Shown piece after piece: positions 46,201 through 58,566 of a DNA stretch of 64,000 nucleotides; position 1 is the stretch's first letter, and the number at the start of each line of letters is the position of its first letter. The translations under genes and the position numbers were made by a program. The notes beneath the pieces are model-generated. The model had not been told where the DNA came from. It saw nothing but the letters and a program-made list of their open reading frames with translations, and searched no databases. The stretch covers positions 23,527,668 through 23,591,667 of the forward strand of contig NC_089234.1 in NCBI RefSeq assembly GCF_963924675.1, given 5' to 3'. The stretch comes from Phocoena phocoena. Its lineage: Eukaryota > Chordata > Mammalia > Artiodactyla > Phocoenidae.

Positions 46201-48766
46201 TTTAAAAACATCTTTATTGGAGTATAATTGCTTTACAATGGTATGTTAGTTTCTGCTTTATAACAAAGTGAATCAGTTATACATATACATATGTCCCCAT
46301 ATCTCTTCCCCCTTGCATCTCCCTCCCTCCCACACTCCCTATCCCACCCCTCTAGGTGGTCACAAAGCACCAACCTGATCTCCCTGTGCTATGCAGCTCC
46401 TTCCCACTAGCTATCTATTTTACGTTTGGTAGTGTATATATGTCCATGCCACTCTCTCACTCTGTCCCAACTTACCCTTCCCCCTCCCGGTATCCTCAAG
46501 TTCATTCTCTAGTAGGTCTGTGTGTTTATGCCCGTCTTGCCACTAGGTTCTTCATGACAATTTTTTTTTTTTTTTAGATTCCATATATATGTGTTAGCAG
46601 TATTTGTTTTCCTCTTTCTGACTTACTTCACTCTGTATGACAGATTCTAGGTCCACGAACCTCACTACAAATAACTCAATTTCGTTTCTTTTTATGGCTG
46701 AGTAATATTCCATTGTATATATGTGCCACATCTTCTTTATCTATTCATCTGTTGATGGACACTTAGGTTGCTTCCATGTCCTGGGTATTGTAAATAGAGC
46801 TGCAATGAACACTGTGGTATATGACTCTTTTTGAATTATGGTTTTATCAGGGTGTATGCCCAGTAATGGGATTGCTGGGTGGTATGGTAGTTCTATTTTT
46901 AGTTTTTTAAAGAACCTCCATACTGTTCTCCATGGTGGCTGTATCAATTTACATTCCCACCAACAGTGCAAGAGGGTTCCCTTTTCTCCACACCCTCTGC
47001 AGCATTTATTATTTCTAGATTTTTTTGATGGTGGCCATTCTGACTGGTGTGAGATGATATCTCATTGTAGTTTTGATTTGCATTTCTCTAATGATTAATG
47101 ATGTTGAGCATTCTTTCATGTGTTTGTTGGCAATCTGTATATCTTCTTTGCAGAAATATCTATTTAAGTCTTCTGCCCATTTTTGGATTGGGTTGTTTGT
47201 TCTTTTGATATTGAGCTGCATGAGCTGCTTGTAAATTTTGGAGATTAATCCTTTGTCACTTGCTTCATTTGCAAATATTTTCTCCCATTCTGAGGGTTGT
47301 CTTTTGGTCTTATTTATGGTTCCCTTTGCTGTGCAAAAGCTTTTAAGTTTCATTAGGTCCCATTTGTTTATTTTTGTTTTTATTTCCATTTCTCTGGGAG
47401 GTGGGTCAAAAAGGATCTTGCTGTGATTTATGTCATAGAGTGTTCTGCCTTTGTTTTCCTCTAAGAGTTTGATAGTGTCTGGCCTTACATTTAGGTCTTT
47501 AATCCATTTTGAGTTTATTTTTGTGTATGGTGTTAGGGAATGTTCTAATCTCATTCTTTTACATGTACCTGTCTAGTTTTCCCAGCACTACTTATTTAAG
47601 AGGCTATCTCTTCTCCACTGTATATTCTTTCCTCCTTTATCAAAGATAAGGTGACCATATGTTCATGGGTTCATCTCTGGGCTTTCTATCCTGTTCCACT
47701 GATCAATATTTCTGTTTCTGTGCCAGTACCATACTTTCTTGATTACTGTAGCTTTGTAGTAGAGTCTGAAGTCAGGGAGCCTGATTCCTCCAGCTCCATT
47801 TTTCTTTCTCAAGATTGCTTTGGCTATTCAGGGTCTTTTGTGTTTCCATACAAATTGTGAAACTTTTTGTTCTAGTTCTGTGAAAAATGTCAGTGGTAGT
47901 TTGTTAGGGATTGCATTGAATCTGTAGATTGCTTTGGGTAGTAGAGTCATTTTCACAATGTTGATTCTTCCAATCCAAGAACATGGTATATCTCTCCATC
48001 TGTTTGTACCATCTTTAATTTCTTTCATTAGTTTCTTATAGTTTTCTGCATACAGGTCTTTTGTCTCCTTAGGTAGGTTTATTCCTAGATATTTTATTCT
48101 TTTTGTTACAATGGTAAATGGGAGTGTTTTCCTAATTTCACTTTCAGATTTTTCATCATTAGTATATAGGAATGCCAGAGACTTCTGCGCATTAATTTTG
48201 TATCCTGCTACTTTACCAAATTCATTGATTAGCTCTAGTAGTTTTCTGGTAGCATCTTTAGGATTCTCTATGTATAGTGTCATGTCATCTGCAAACAGTG
48301 ACGTCTTTACTTCTTCTTTTCCGATTTGGATTCCTTATTTCTTTTTCTTCTCTGGTTGCTGTGACTAAAACTTCCAAAACTATGTTGAATAATAGTGGTG
48401 AGAGTGGGCAACCTTGTCTTGTTCCTGATCTTAGTGGAAACGGTTTCAGTATTTCAGCAATGAGGATAATGTTGGCTGTGGGTTTGTCATATATGGCCTT
48501 TATTATGTTGAGGAAAGTTCTCTCTATGCCTACTTTCTGGAGGGTTTTTATCATAAATGGTTGTTGAATTTTGTCGAAAGCTTTCTCTGCATCTATTGAG
48601 ATGATCACATGGTTTTTCTCCATCAATTTGTTAATATGGTGTATCACGTTGATTGATTGGCGTATATTGAAGAATCCTTGCATTCCTGGGATAAACCCCA
48701 CTTGATCATGGTGTATGATCCTTTTAATGTACTATTGGATTCTGTTTGCTAGTATTTTGTTGAGGA
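46201..48766 (-). mobile_element. 5'-truncated L1, antisense, with perfect 16 bp TSD
   Basis: Starts at the L1 3' end (reversed AATAAAGAT tail near 46210) and reaches into the RT. Flanked by TTTAAACTCTGCATAT at 46185-46200 and 48767-48782, identical over 16 bp. It has no long A tail. Sequence is very like the copy at 1-5395. ORF2 is in several frames, so it is inactive. Confidence 0.95.
47015..48766 (-). pseudogene. L1 ORF2 fragment (RT to C-terminus)
   Basis: Three open pieces. 48701-48285 carries the RT part with [12 protein letters not shown] and [14 protein letters not shown]. 48283-47828 begins just after the catalytic FADD (bases about 48295-48284) with [11 protein letters not shown] and continues to a [12 protein letters not shown] segment. 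47554-47015 is the C-terminal part with [16 protein letters not shown] and a [16 protein letters not shown] end. A small deletion near GAAATAAGGAATCC breaks the RT frame just before FADD. Confidence 0.92.
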
Positions 48767-48782
48767 TTTAAACTCTGCATAT

Positions 48783-50931
48783 GTTTTGATGCAGAAAAGT
48801 TTAATCACATTAAGTAACTTACCGAGATCTCCACTCCAGTAGCTGGGTCTGGGGTTGGAATGTAGGTATGTCTGATTCCAAAGCCCAATACTTTTCACTT
48901 TCTGTATGAATTGTTTAATGGTACAAGATTTATATATTGGTGGGGTCTAATACAATCCCCAGAAGTGTTAAAATTATTTTTTATAAAGTCTGTCAGAGCA
49001 GTCTTATAGACTACAGGATGAGTTAAACCTAGTTCCAGAACAGGTAATCACTGAAATTATAGGGTAACATAACATAGGAGTTACCAGCATGGGCTCTGAA
49101 ATCCATCCCTGGATTTTGAACCCTACTTCAACCACTTAGGATAAAGATTGAGGAATCTGAGAGTTTAATAATGGGTTTTTTCACAAAGGTGTGGGAAATT
49201 TCCTGGGAACCACAAAGAAAGACTTGGTATTTCCAGCAATTAACAATGCCAGGATCTGCTCCCTCCCCAAGACTGAAGAGGAAGAAGGAGGAGTCCACAG
49301 AGAGAGGAGAGCTGTGTGGGAAGGGCTGGCTGGCAGAAGATGTAGGTTTCAGTCAAGAGACACATCCATCCAAAAGGGACCCCACAACGAGGGAGCTGGA
49401 GAATAAATACGGCAACCTCACTCTCGCCCTTTCTTACAATTTCCTGATCCCTGTTGGCAAAACGGAAACGGAAGCCAGAAAGAAGGAATAGCATTCACAG
49501 AAGTTGGCCTCTCAAGTACTCCAGTAGGACAGGGAATAATAGAAAGTAAATCTAAAAACAAATACACATCTGTTGTATGGGTATGATAACAGTACCTACC
49601 CCTGAGAGCAGCTGCAAGGATCATGTGAATTAAAACATGTAAAATACTGAGATTGATCCTGATCCCATGATAAGCTCATCTATAAATCCAGAGTTGACGT
49701 GAACCGAGAATGACCTACTTCAGCAATTTCATTTGGCAAATGAGGATACAGAGGCCCCAACAGAGAAGTGACTTGCTCCAAGTTATACAGAGTGAAAGCG
49801 TCAAGACTAAAACTCAGCTCTTCTGTCTAGTTGCTAGAGATTTACATCTGCAACGTGTCTACAGAAGAGAGGGCACAGACCCAATCTCAAGTCCAAAAAG
49901 ATGAACAAAATGTGCCTTATGATCCGCTGAGCTCACCTCTCCCTGAGACTTCCAGCAAAGTCCCTGCACTGGTCTGCATTCACAGAGGGGACTGTGGTTT
50001 CCTGGACTAGTTGGTGCAGGAGCTGCCCTGCATTTTTCTCTTATGGGTTTCTCTGCATAAATAATAATCTACATGGTAAATTTCACAGGACCAATAAGCA
50101 AAGAGTAGAGACCTCCCTATTACAGGCCCAAGAGTTTAAAGGGCAGATCCCCTCTGGTCTGCAGTGACTATGCCAGAAGAGGAAGCAGAGCCAGGATATT
50201 TTTAAAAAGGAGCCTCCTCTTCCCAGAAAACTGAAGACTATGCAGGGGCAAATTTAACCTCAGGCCCTTCGTGATAAGCTCGGCCAATTATATTTTGCCT
50301 AATCATACCAGTTTGCCTGGGATTGCCCTGGTTTTATCACAGCAAGTCCCTCAACCTGCAACAAACCTCCTCCCCAGTCCCATCCTGCCCTGCCCAGTCC
50401 AAGGCAAACCAGTATGGTCAGTCACATTAGATGATTTACAGAGATTTACAGGCTTCGGACCAGATAAGAGCCCTGTGCTTAGGTTCTTGCCTGGTGCGTA
50501 ATTGCATCCTTTGGAATTTAAACTGTTGCATTTCTAAGCAGTAATCTGCATTTGCCTCTGGGAATTCTGATAAGCATATGCTAATAAATCAAAAAGTGGT
50601 CACAAGGACAGAAACAAAAACTAAGAGACAGCTTAAAAACAAAACAGAGAACAGATGATCTAACTACTTGTAATTTGTAAAGCACTGAATTCTTGCAAGA
50701 GACTGCATCTCAAAGCACATGTCAATCTAGTGAGCGTGGACTAGTGAAGGGGCCACCAGAAGACCAGCTGGGAAATACAGAGGATCTCAGACCCTCCACC
50801 GACTGGGGCCAGTGACATCAAGGAGTAGACACAGTTACTCACGACACGCACTGTAGCATCTTGCAAGGAACGTAGGCTACTGTAATGTGCAATCTGTTCT
50901 TGGGGAATTAATGAGTAAAGAATGAAGGAAA
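48783..50931. other. Gene-free stretch with MIR fragments and an inverted-repeat element
   Basis: Reversed MIR fragments at about 48800-48900 and 49710-49830 (GGCAAATGAGGATACAGAGG); forward MIR bits at about 49080-49140 and 49560-49650. Otherwise unique; open frames at 49171-49624 have no domain. Confidence 0.5.
50305..50416. repeat. Inverted-repeat element, MITE-like
   Basis: The arm ATACCAGTTTGCCTGGGA (50305-50322) is the approximate inverse of TCCAAGGCAAACCAGTAT at about 50398-50416, with a loop of about 75 bp. The arms resemble a widespread old mammalian DNA-transposon-like repeat. Family not named. Confidence 0.5.
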
Positions 50932-51272
50932 GGGCTTCCCTCGTGGCACAGTGGTTAAGAAATCCACCTGCCAATGCAGGGTACATGGGTTTGAGCCCTG
51001 GTCCGGGAAGATCCCACAAGCCGCAGAGCAATTAGGCCTGTGCACCACAGCTGCTGAGCCTGTGCTCTAGAGCCCGAGAGCCACAACTACTGAGCCCACA
51101 CGCCTAGAGCCCATGCTCCACAACAAGAGAAGCCACGGCAATGAGAGGCCTGCACACCGAAACGAAGAGCGGCCCCCGCTTGCCGCAACTAGAGAAAGCC
51201 TGCACGCAGCAACAAAGACCCAACGCAGCCAAAAATAAATAAATAAAATAAATTTGTTTAAAAAAAAAAAAG
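50932..51272 (+). mobile_element. CHR-type SINE, long form
   Basis: About 340 bp long form with TGGCACAGTGG A box, repeated CACAACTACTGAGCC body units and an AATAAATAAATAAAA tail. Flanked by ATGAAGGAAA (50922-50931) and ATGAAGGAAA (51273-51282). Confidence 0.9.
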
Positions 51273-51282
51273 ATGAAGGAAA

Positions 51283-53439
51283 AAGAAAGATGCCTCAAAT
51301 TCTACAAAATTTTGAGAAGGACCTTCACTGTCATAATTTGTAGATGTTTCTGAACTTGAATTTAAGCAGGTTTCCTTTGCTCTCCCCAGTTCTCAGCCAG
51401 AGCTTTGTGCAACACACTGAATCAATGAAGTCTGTCAGGCAGAGCTGTGCACTATAAGCCTTCAATGCCCAACATAAGCTCAGTGAGCCTTGAATTATAC
51501 TTGTGATGGGAAAAAAAAAATCAAATATAATATGTAATGATCCCAGCCTTTTTCCTCTCTTGATTTAGGTAGTTTGGTCTGCTTGGTCTTCATTTTTCTA
51601 ATTTTACCATATGAAAGAGAGCTCTGAGGTGCCAGATCAATCCTTGGAATATCTGCAGTGAAAAATTAAGTGAAAAGGCAGAAGGGTTGTGTTTTTTGGA
51701 GAGTGATTCAGTAGAAGAAAGAGTGACATGGGGAGTTTTTAGCGATATTAATGGGGCTATAATTCACCTGCATAATTTTCTAGAAATCTAAGTTAAAAAG
51801 TTGAATTTATGATTAATTTTGTTGCATGAACTGTGTTTATTTTTTTTTAAAACATGGTACCATTATGGGATAGAAGCACATGGTCATCCATATTTAAGTT
51901 TAAGGTAATACTCTGTATGACACTATTTTACACTACTGATAGACTATGACAGGAAAGTTGGCTATTCTGATATTTCAATATCAATGGACAGCAGCTGTTT
52001 ACATCAGTGAACACAACTTGACCTGACATATATTCAAATCTATATAATGGCATATAATTCTGTTATACGTTCTGTTGACATTCTATCACCTAAAATTTTA
52101 TATACAATTATTGTATTTTCAAGCAAGTCTACAGTATAAGCTAGTCTGGGTAATAAAAGCATCTAATTAATTTAAAGTAAATTATGGCATTTTATTTAGT
52201 AGGAAGTACACAGGATTAAAAATCAGAAAGCCTGTAGAAATCCTAGCTAAGTTGCTGATTGGCTATGTGAGTTTGGGAACTTTGATCCATTGCTTTGATC
52301 ATTACAGTATCACAAGACTTGGGGGATCAGATTTGACCCCAAGTAAACCCATTGAGGAAAACCTCAGTGTTCCATACAAATGAAAAGCTCTGCATTTCAT
52401 GAATGAAAACTTGCTAAAGAATTAGGAAGATACAAAGTGTACCCACTATTAAGTGGACTCAACATTTAATCTTCCTGTTATCATTCAGAATGAACAAGGG
52501 CAAAGCAGGCCCCTCACACTGCAGTGGGGTGATTTGGTTCAGCCATAGTTCTTCTATTTTGGGACTTGACCACCTAGGTGTTAAACATTTTTTATTTGCA
52601 TTTAAATTTCCTCAAGGCTTACCCTTTACTGATTTAGAGATCATCTCCCATTGCCTCTCCCAGCTCCTCTGCACCTACTGATCCAATCTTACTGGCCTCT
52701 GAATTCCCAGGTAGCAAACACTGCACACAACCTCAGGCCAGACACACCTTAGCTTTAGTTTTATCTTTAGTCTCAATGTGAACCAGCACTTAGGAACCCT
52801 GGCAGAGGACCTCAAATGGGAGCAGGATGGAGCGGTCTGTTCTGCACTAAATCCTTAATTACAGGATTTGTCTCTGCTATGGACCAGATGGAGTGAGTAG
52901 CCAGCAGGGAGTCTTAGCGGTTGGTGGAAGCACGTTCTGGTATTAGGTATTGACGTTTTGAGCCTCGGTTTGCTCACCTATAACATGAGGTAACTTCCTT
53001 GTACAGCTGTTTTTAGGACAGCCTGAGATCACTCATGTTCAGCATTTAGTGGGAGGTACAAACTACTGGGTGTAAGATAGGCTGCCCAAGGATGTATTAT
53101 ACAAAATGGGGAATATAGACAGTATTTTAGAATAATTGTAAATGGAAAGTAACCTTTACAAATTGCATAAAAATATTAATAATAAATTTCAATTAAAAAA
53201 CGTTTAGTACAGTGTGGTACGCAGAGTAAAGCACCAGGTGCATATGTTTACCTATTATTGATATTACTTTCTGACTCTCTAAATCGATTCAGTTTCCACC
53301 GTTACATAACTCTCAAAGAGCTGGATTCCTTTCCTTCATGGCTCTGGTACTGGCATGTAATTATAGCTTCATTATTGTGATTTGCTTAGAATCTGACTCG
53401 CATCGGATCATCGCCTCGCGAGCACAGCATCCTTGTCTG
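51283..53439. other. Gene-free stretch with MIR fragments
   Basis: Forward MIR-like pieces at about 52200-52290 and 52920-53060 (GAGCCTCGGTTTGCTCACC). AT-rich part at 51830-52200. No gene recognised. Confidence 0.5.
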
Positions 53440-53535
53440 CTTTTACACAGTATTGCACCTCCAGCCACCAGCACGATGCCTGGCACGTTGTAGGTGCTCA
53501 AGGCATCCGCGTTAAATAAATAAACAAATGACTCC
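53440..53535 (+). repeat. L2 3'-end fragment
   Basis: ACCAGCACGATGCCTGGCAC and GTTGTAGGTGCTCAAGGC, then AATAAATAAACAAATGA, match the L2 3'-end order. Confidence 0.6.
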
Positions 53536-53681
53536 ACGGAATTTATACCAATGATCACTGAGACCCAGAAAAGAAGATCAGCAAAAGTCACTATGAACCA
53601 CCTATAAGGGCGAATTTCCCCACCCACCAAGCCCCCCACATGACTCTGCAGAAAACCTGGTTCTGGTTGAAGACCAGCTCA

Positions 53682-53947
53682 GGGAATACATTTTCCTGCT
53701 GTTCTGAGGAGCCTGTCATCAGGAACCTCACTGCATCACAGTTTGGCTTTCTGTCCAGCCCCAGATGAAGGTGGTTGTTCATAAAGGCCAGAGAGAGAGA
53801 TCAGAGAGAGCGACTCTGACCCCAGTGCTGGTCAGAGCAGGGCTGTGTTCATTCAGGGCTGGAAGACGTGGGGAGAGCAGAGGCAAAGGTAAGAGCAGAA
53901 AGTCCTGAGCAGGAGACGTAAAGCCGAGGTCAACGGAGACATTAAGT
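53682..53947 (-). repeat. Identical core of the inverted duplication, copy B
   Basis: Exact reverse complement of 40633-40898 over 266 bp. Mismatches resume at 53681 and 53948. The distance between the facing inner ends of the two cores is 12,783 bp. Confidence 0.95.
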
Positions 53948-54049
53948 CAAGAAGAGAAGAGCAGAGGATGTGAAGGTTGTGCAGGGCTGTGACTCACGCG
54001 GGAGGAGGTGGCACCTCGGGTGATCAGGTGTCTGGTGTCTGAGTGACCT

Positions 54050-54210
54050 GGCTTCAGACTGAGGTGAGAGTCAGATCCTGACCCCACGACTGCCTGCATC
54101 TGTGTGACCTTGAGTGAGTCACTTGCCTTCTATCAACTTCAATTTTTTAATCCACACAATGAGGGAAATAATATGAAACTCACAGAGTTGTTATACAAAT
54201 AAAATTATAT
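54050..54210 (+). repeat. MIR SINE in arm B
   Basis: GTGTGACCTTGAGTGAGTC and CTCACAGAGTTGTTATAC in forward MIR order; the partner of the reversed MIR in arm A. Confidence 0.7.
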
Positions 54211-54297
54211 CACTTAGCAAAAGCACTTAACCACCAAATGATAAGAGTGGGTTCACATGTTGGGTGCTTATTCTTGGTTATTAAAAACACAAAGTGG

Positions 54298-54498
54298 GGC
54301 TACCCTGGTGGCGCAGTGGTTGAGAGTCCGCCTGCCGATGCAGTGGACGCAGGTTCGTGCCCCGGTCCGGGAAGATCCCACATGCCACGGAGCAGCTGGA
54401 CCCGTGAGCCATGGCCACTGAGCCTGCGCGTCCGGAGCCTGTGCTCCGCAATGGGAGAGGCCACAACAGTGAGAGGCCCGCGTACCGCAAAAAAAAAC
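54298..54498 (+). mobile_element. CHR-type SINE, short form, in arm B
   Basis: Near-consensus copy with TGGCGCAGTGG and GGTTCGTGCCC. Flanks CACAAAGTGG (54288-54297) and CACAAGGGGG (about 54499-54508) form an imperfect duplication. Absent from arm A. Confidence 0.93.
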
Positions 54499-54859
54499 CA
54501 CAAGGGGGTGATTCCTTCTAGTAGAAATTTTATTTTTTGACTCTGAGACCAAAAAAAAGGCAAAAGAAGAAGGCAAAAACTAACAACAAAAAAAAGTAGA
54601 TATAAAATCAATAGCTAGCCCTGTGGGAAACAGAGAACTTACATTGTGGAAAGATCATGAAGATCATCTAGTTAGTGTTTTCCAAATTGGCCTGATCATA
54701 AGAATTTCCTTTTTAAACACACAGTTTCTGGACTTTTAGTGAAATCGACTAAGTCACAGTCTCCAGGGGAGGAACCTAGAAAGCTGGATTAATAAGAATA
54801 CCAGGTGATTCTTAGAACCAAACAAAACTGGAAACCCTGTTCTAGCTTCACCTTTCCTC

Positions 54860-55030
54860 ATTACTTGAAAGCCCTCAGGTGTGTTCCACCCACCAGAAGC
54901 AGCAGCATCTGGGGACTTGTTGGAAATTCAGAATCTCAGGTCCCAGCTCAGACCTACTGAATCTGAATCTGCATTTGAAGATGACCCCCCGCTGATTCTT
55001 ACGGTCATGAATATTTGAGAAGCACGGGTC
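54860..55030 (+). repeat. MER5A-type hAT remnant in arm B
   Basis: CAGCAGCATCTGGGGACTTG, CTCAGACCTACTGAATC and GATTCTTACGGTCATGAA blocks in forward MER5A order; partner of 39755-39895. Confidence 0.7.
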
Positions 55031-55240
55031 CAAGGCACCCCGTCAACCCCTGGACACCTTCAGTGACAGAAAACACACTACCTCTCAGGAAAGCTATTTC
55101 CATCTCCTAGTACCTCTGACTGTTTGGAAATGTAGGAGCCACCCCCTCCCCTAAGAAGTCTGCATCACTGACGACATTTAGGACCTCAGCCAAAGATGGC
55201 AACACAGACTGGGTGGCAGCTGACATTTCCAGGATACGTG

Positions 55241-56019
55241 ACAACACTTGCTTTTTTTGTTTTGTTTTGTTTTTTCCTTCCTATGCCTTTTATTATATGT
55301 TTCCAAAAACAACAAAAAGCAGTAAGAAGAGTGACATTTCTACAGTTTTGCAAATCACTTTAATGTTCGGCTAAACAGAAGACAGCTAGATTCTCATATC
55401 CGCTTCTGCATTTTTTTCTGCTGTGATATGTTGTTAGGTTGAAACATAAGAAAAAAATGGCCTCATACTGATATGTATTTAGAAAAGGAAGAATTATTTT
55501 CATAGCTTTTTGGATAATTGTGGATATTCCTCTCTGAAGCTACACCAGAACTAGAAAAGTGGTAGTTTATTAAAAACTACTTACAATGTGGAATCTGATG
55601 CTATATTAGTGAACTTTTACTACTCTATTAAAATCAATTAGTCTATCTTGCATTTTGGCGGCTCCTTTCATACCTTTGAATGGAAAAGACTGGATCACTG
55701 GGTTATGCACATATTCTAAATATTGATACATTTCATGAAAAATATCAAACAAATGACATTCATTAATATCACCACTGATCTCATCAGAAAAGTCTTTAAA
55801 TTTTGTTAATCTTTTAAGGAGGGTGTTATTCTATCCCAGGTGCTGGAATAAGTTTAATTCTGAAGTTAATGATTCAAAGCAGATATTGCCTGTATGACAA
55901 CTAAGAGAAAATGCTCACTGGATTGAACAGATCTGAAAAAATATAGGACAAGGATTGACATACTCTGGCTTTGTTGTGATACTGCTGGAGAAACCTACCA
56001 TTTATTAAGTTTTTTCAAT
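55241..56019. other. Unique, gene-free stretch
   Basis: No gene or repeat family recognised beyond a T-rich run at 55252-55275. Confidence 0.5.
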
Positions 56020-56830
56020 GAATGTTCATTGAACAACTACTATGTGCTGGGCCCTACCCTGGGTGATGGGTATTAGTGGTAAGACAAAGAAGACACAACA
56101 TGACACTGTCATTCTAATGAGGAAAGACAAACAAAAAACCCTGGCAAATAAACGGTAATATTAACCATGTAGAAAGTTAAAACAGGATGATGTGATAGAG
56201 AGTGACTGGGCTGCTCTTTTAGATCAAGCATAAAGGCAGGGGGCACTGAGGAGGTGACATTTAAACTGAGATATTGGCCAGAGGGGCCAGGTCTGCGAAG
56301 ACTTGAGGTCATAACTTTTCAGGTCCTAAAGGCAGAAAAAAGCTTGATGTCGTAGAAAAAAAAGAAAGAAGGCCAGTGTGGTTGAGATTCACGGGTTGCA
56401 TGGGAAGGAGGGGAGAGGGTTAAGCAGAAGCCAGATTGAAGAGGGACTTATCAGTCTATAAGCCTTTCCATTACAAGGTTGTAAGAATTTCCTTTTACTC
56501 TAAATGCAACAAAATGTCATTGGAGGGTTTTAAACGTGAGAGTGATGTGATACGACTTAGTTTAAAAGGTTCCCTGGAGAGCAGGTGTGGGATGAGGGAG
56601 GTAAGCTACTGGAGGTCAAGGAGCCAAGAGGAAATCCTCTAAAGCTACACTGACATCATTAAGCTCAGCTTCAGGAACCGAGACGAAAGAGAAGGCAACG
56701 AGGCAGGCACTAAGAAGTTATCAGTGAGCGAAGGAGCAAGGTGAATGCAGCACGGTGTACCGCAACATCTGACGGCGTGCATTTCACAGAAGCAGTGGTT
56801 TTGAAGGAGGACTAATGAAGTGGCTTAGAA
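56020..56830 (+). repeat. Ancient mammalian interspersed repeat, same kind as 6364-7340
   Basis: AACAACTACTATGTGCTGGGC, CACTGTCATTCTAATGAGG, GACTGGGCTGCTCTTTTAGAT, GAGGAGGTGACATTTAAAC and TCATTGGAGGGTTTTAAAC blocks in the same order as the other copies. Confidence 0.55.
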
Positions 56831-57349
56831 GTGGCTGTCTTCATGCTCTGAGGTTCTTGGGGTAACAGCAATGCCTCCCATGCTGCTCTCTCTAAAGGGG
56901 ACCATTTGTAAAGGAATATCCAGATTTCTGTTAGGGCTGGAAGGGGAAGGAAAAGTGTAGAGGGAGGGCACGGTATAGAGTAGCTTACAGCTCATCGTAA
57001 GTCCAGAGGCACAATGGAAAGTTCTATGGGAAATCAGAACTGACTAGTCACAGTAAAAAGGAGTATGAAGATGGGAGTCCCGTCAGTGAATAGTTTAGGT
57101 GTTGTGAGGGCCTAGGAGGATAGGGATATAAGGCGTGATTGGATTAACCCCAGAAATTTCTTAGGAGGAGGTAGTAACCAGGTCAAGCTGGACATCTACT
57201 ATTTCCTGATGCTCAGGGGCGTGGCAAGCAAAGAGTGAGCTGAGTGCCCTTGAGGTCTGCTCTCTTTGGCGGCTGTGATGCTTCAGGCAGCCCAGAGAAG
57301 GGACATGGGGGCTGAGGCTGAGATCGTCTGAACTCTCAAAGAATTTGAA
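56831..57349. other. Gene-free stretch, partly old-repeat-like
   Basis: May be the 3' continuation of the preceding old repeat. No gene recognised. Confidence 0.4.
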
Positions 57350-57476
57350 AAAGAGTGGATATGTGTGTATGTGTATAACTGAATCACTGTGCTGCATGCC
57401 TGAAACTCACACAACATGGTAAATCAACTATACTCCAGTGTAACATAAAACTTAAATTAAAAGTAAATAAATAAAG
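57350..57476 (+). mobile_element. Very short L1 3'-end fragment
   Basis: GTATAACTGAATCACTGTGC, GCCTGAAACTCACACAACATG and ATCAACTATACTCCAG blocks are the L1 3' UTR end. About 120 bp, strongly 5'-truncated. Confidence 0.7.
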
Positions 57477-58395
57477 CCCTGGGGGTTAGGGCAGCACATG
57501 TCGCATGACTCACCATCTCTCCCCTCCAAGGCATACTCTTGGTGGGTGAGAAACTGGACAAAAATGAATGTGTGTCAAACTTCTTCACTGTAGAACCCTT
57601 TCTTCAAGTGAAAGTTGATGCAAAGGCCCAACCCAAAGAAGAGTCTAAATCAGATTTACTCCATGCTCTGGACCCAGAGGCTCCAAGAGAGCTTACTGGG
57701 TCCTCTGGGCTTACAGAGGCACGCTTTGTGCACTCCTAGAAAGTGCCACGTCTAAACAAATTCCACATCTCAGAATCAGTGTTGGTATTATTCACACCAT
57801 TCTGGCTAACGTCATGACATATGCGGTAAAGCCTCACTAATTTTGAATAATGATACTAATATGACTCAGTAACAAAACTAAATTACAGGCGCTTTGTTAA
57901 CAAAATGCAATTTTATTACTCTCGAGTAGAGAGTGTTTTATAAACTGAGCTAGAAATGGATATTATTAAGCGAAATGGAATAAGTTTATGTAAAATTATG
58001 GCTCACAATAGGCCTACATAATGTGGTGATGTATCACAAACATGTAAATCCTTTAGCATAAGAGAAATAATTGCTGTGGTTGAAAAATTGAAAGCAGAGC
58101 AAAGAGGGTCTTTAGTTTATTGAGTCCTTAGTTTCCAAAGCTCCTACTTGTAGTTTTAATTTTTCCTTAAATATAAGACCCTGAGGAATCAACGATAAAA
58201 TAATTATTTCAATATATACTTGAGACAAATGAACAGTATAGAATTGTTGAAAATCTCAACTGAAAATGGTGAGGGGTAAAGTACCATCGTATATATAGGT
58301 CTAGGTCCTTGATGATACGCGAAAACAAGGACTGAGTTAAACAAGGTCAAATGATGTATATGGGTGCAGGACTCTTCAAAAATGTAATACGCCAA
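57477..58395. other. Unique, gene-free stretch
   Basis: No gene or repeat family recognised. The 66-codon frame at 57539-57739 has no known domain and no splice support. Confidence 0.5.
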
Positions 58396-58566
58396 AGCAG
58401 AGCATCCCAAACTTTAATGTGCTTATGAATTGCTTGGAGATCATGTTAAAATCCAGATTCTGGTTCCACAGGTCTGGGGTGGGACCTGGGATTCTGAATT
58501 TTCCATGCGATACCAGTACTGCAGGTCTGTGGACCACACTTGGAGTAAAAAAGTTCTTTAGTGCAT
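58396..58566 (-). repeat. MER5A-type hAT remnant
   Basis: CATCCCAAACTTTAATGTGC, ACAGGTCTGGGGTGGGACC and GGTCTGTGGACCACACTTGG blocks. Confidence 0.75.

Larger units (their letters stand above)
53505..55240 (-). repeat. Arm B of the ancient inverted duplication
   Basis: Reverse-complement homologue of 39500-41070, with the same order of landmarks: identical core, MIR, TTCTACTAGAAGGA block, MER5A and GGCTCCTACATTT block. It contains a SINE at 54298-54498 that arm A lacks, so the duplication is older than that insertion. Flank similarity is low by eye, with gaps. Confidence 0.88.
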
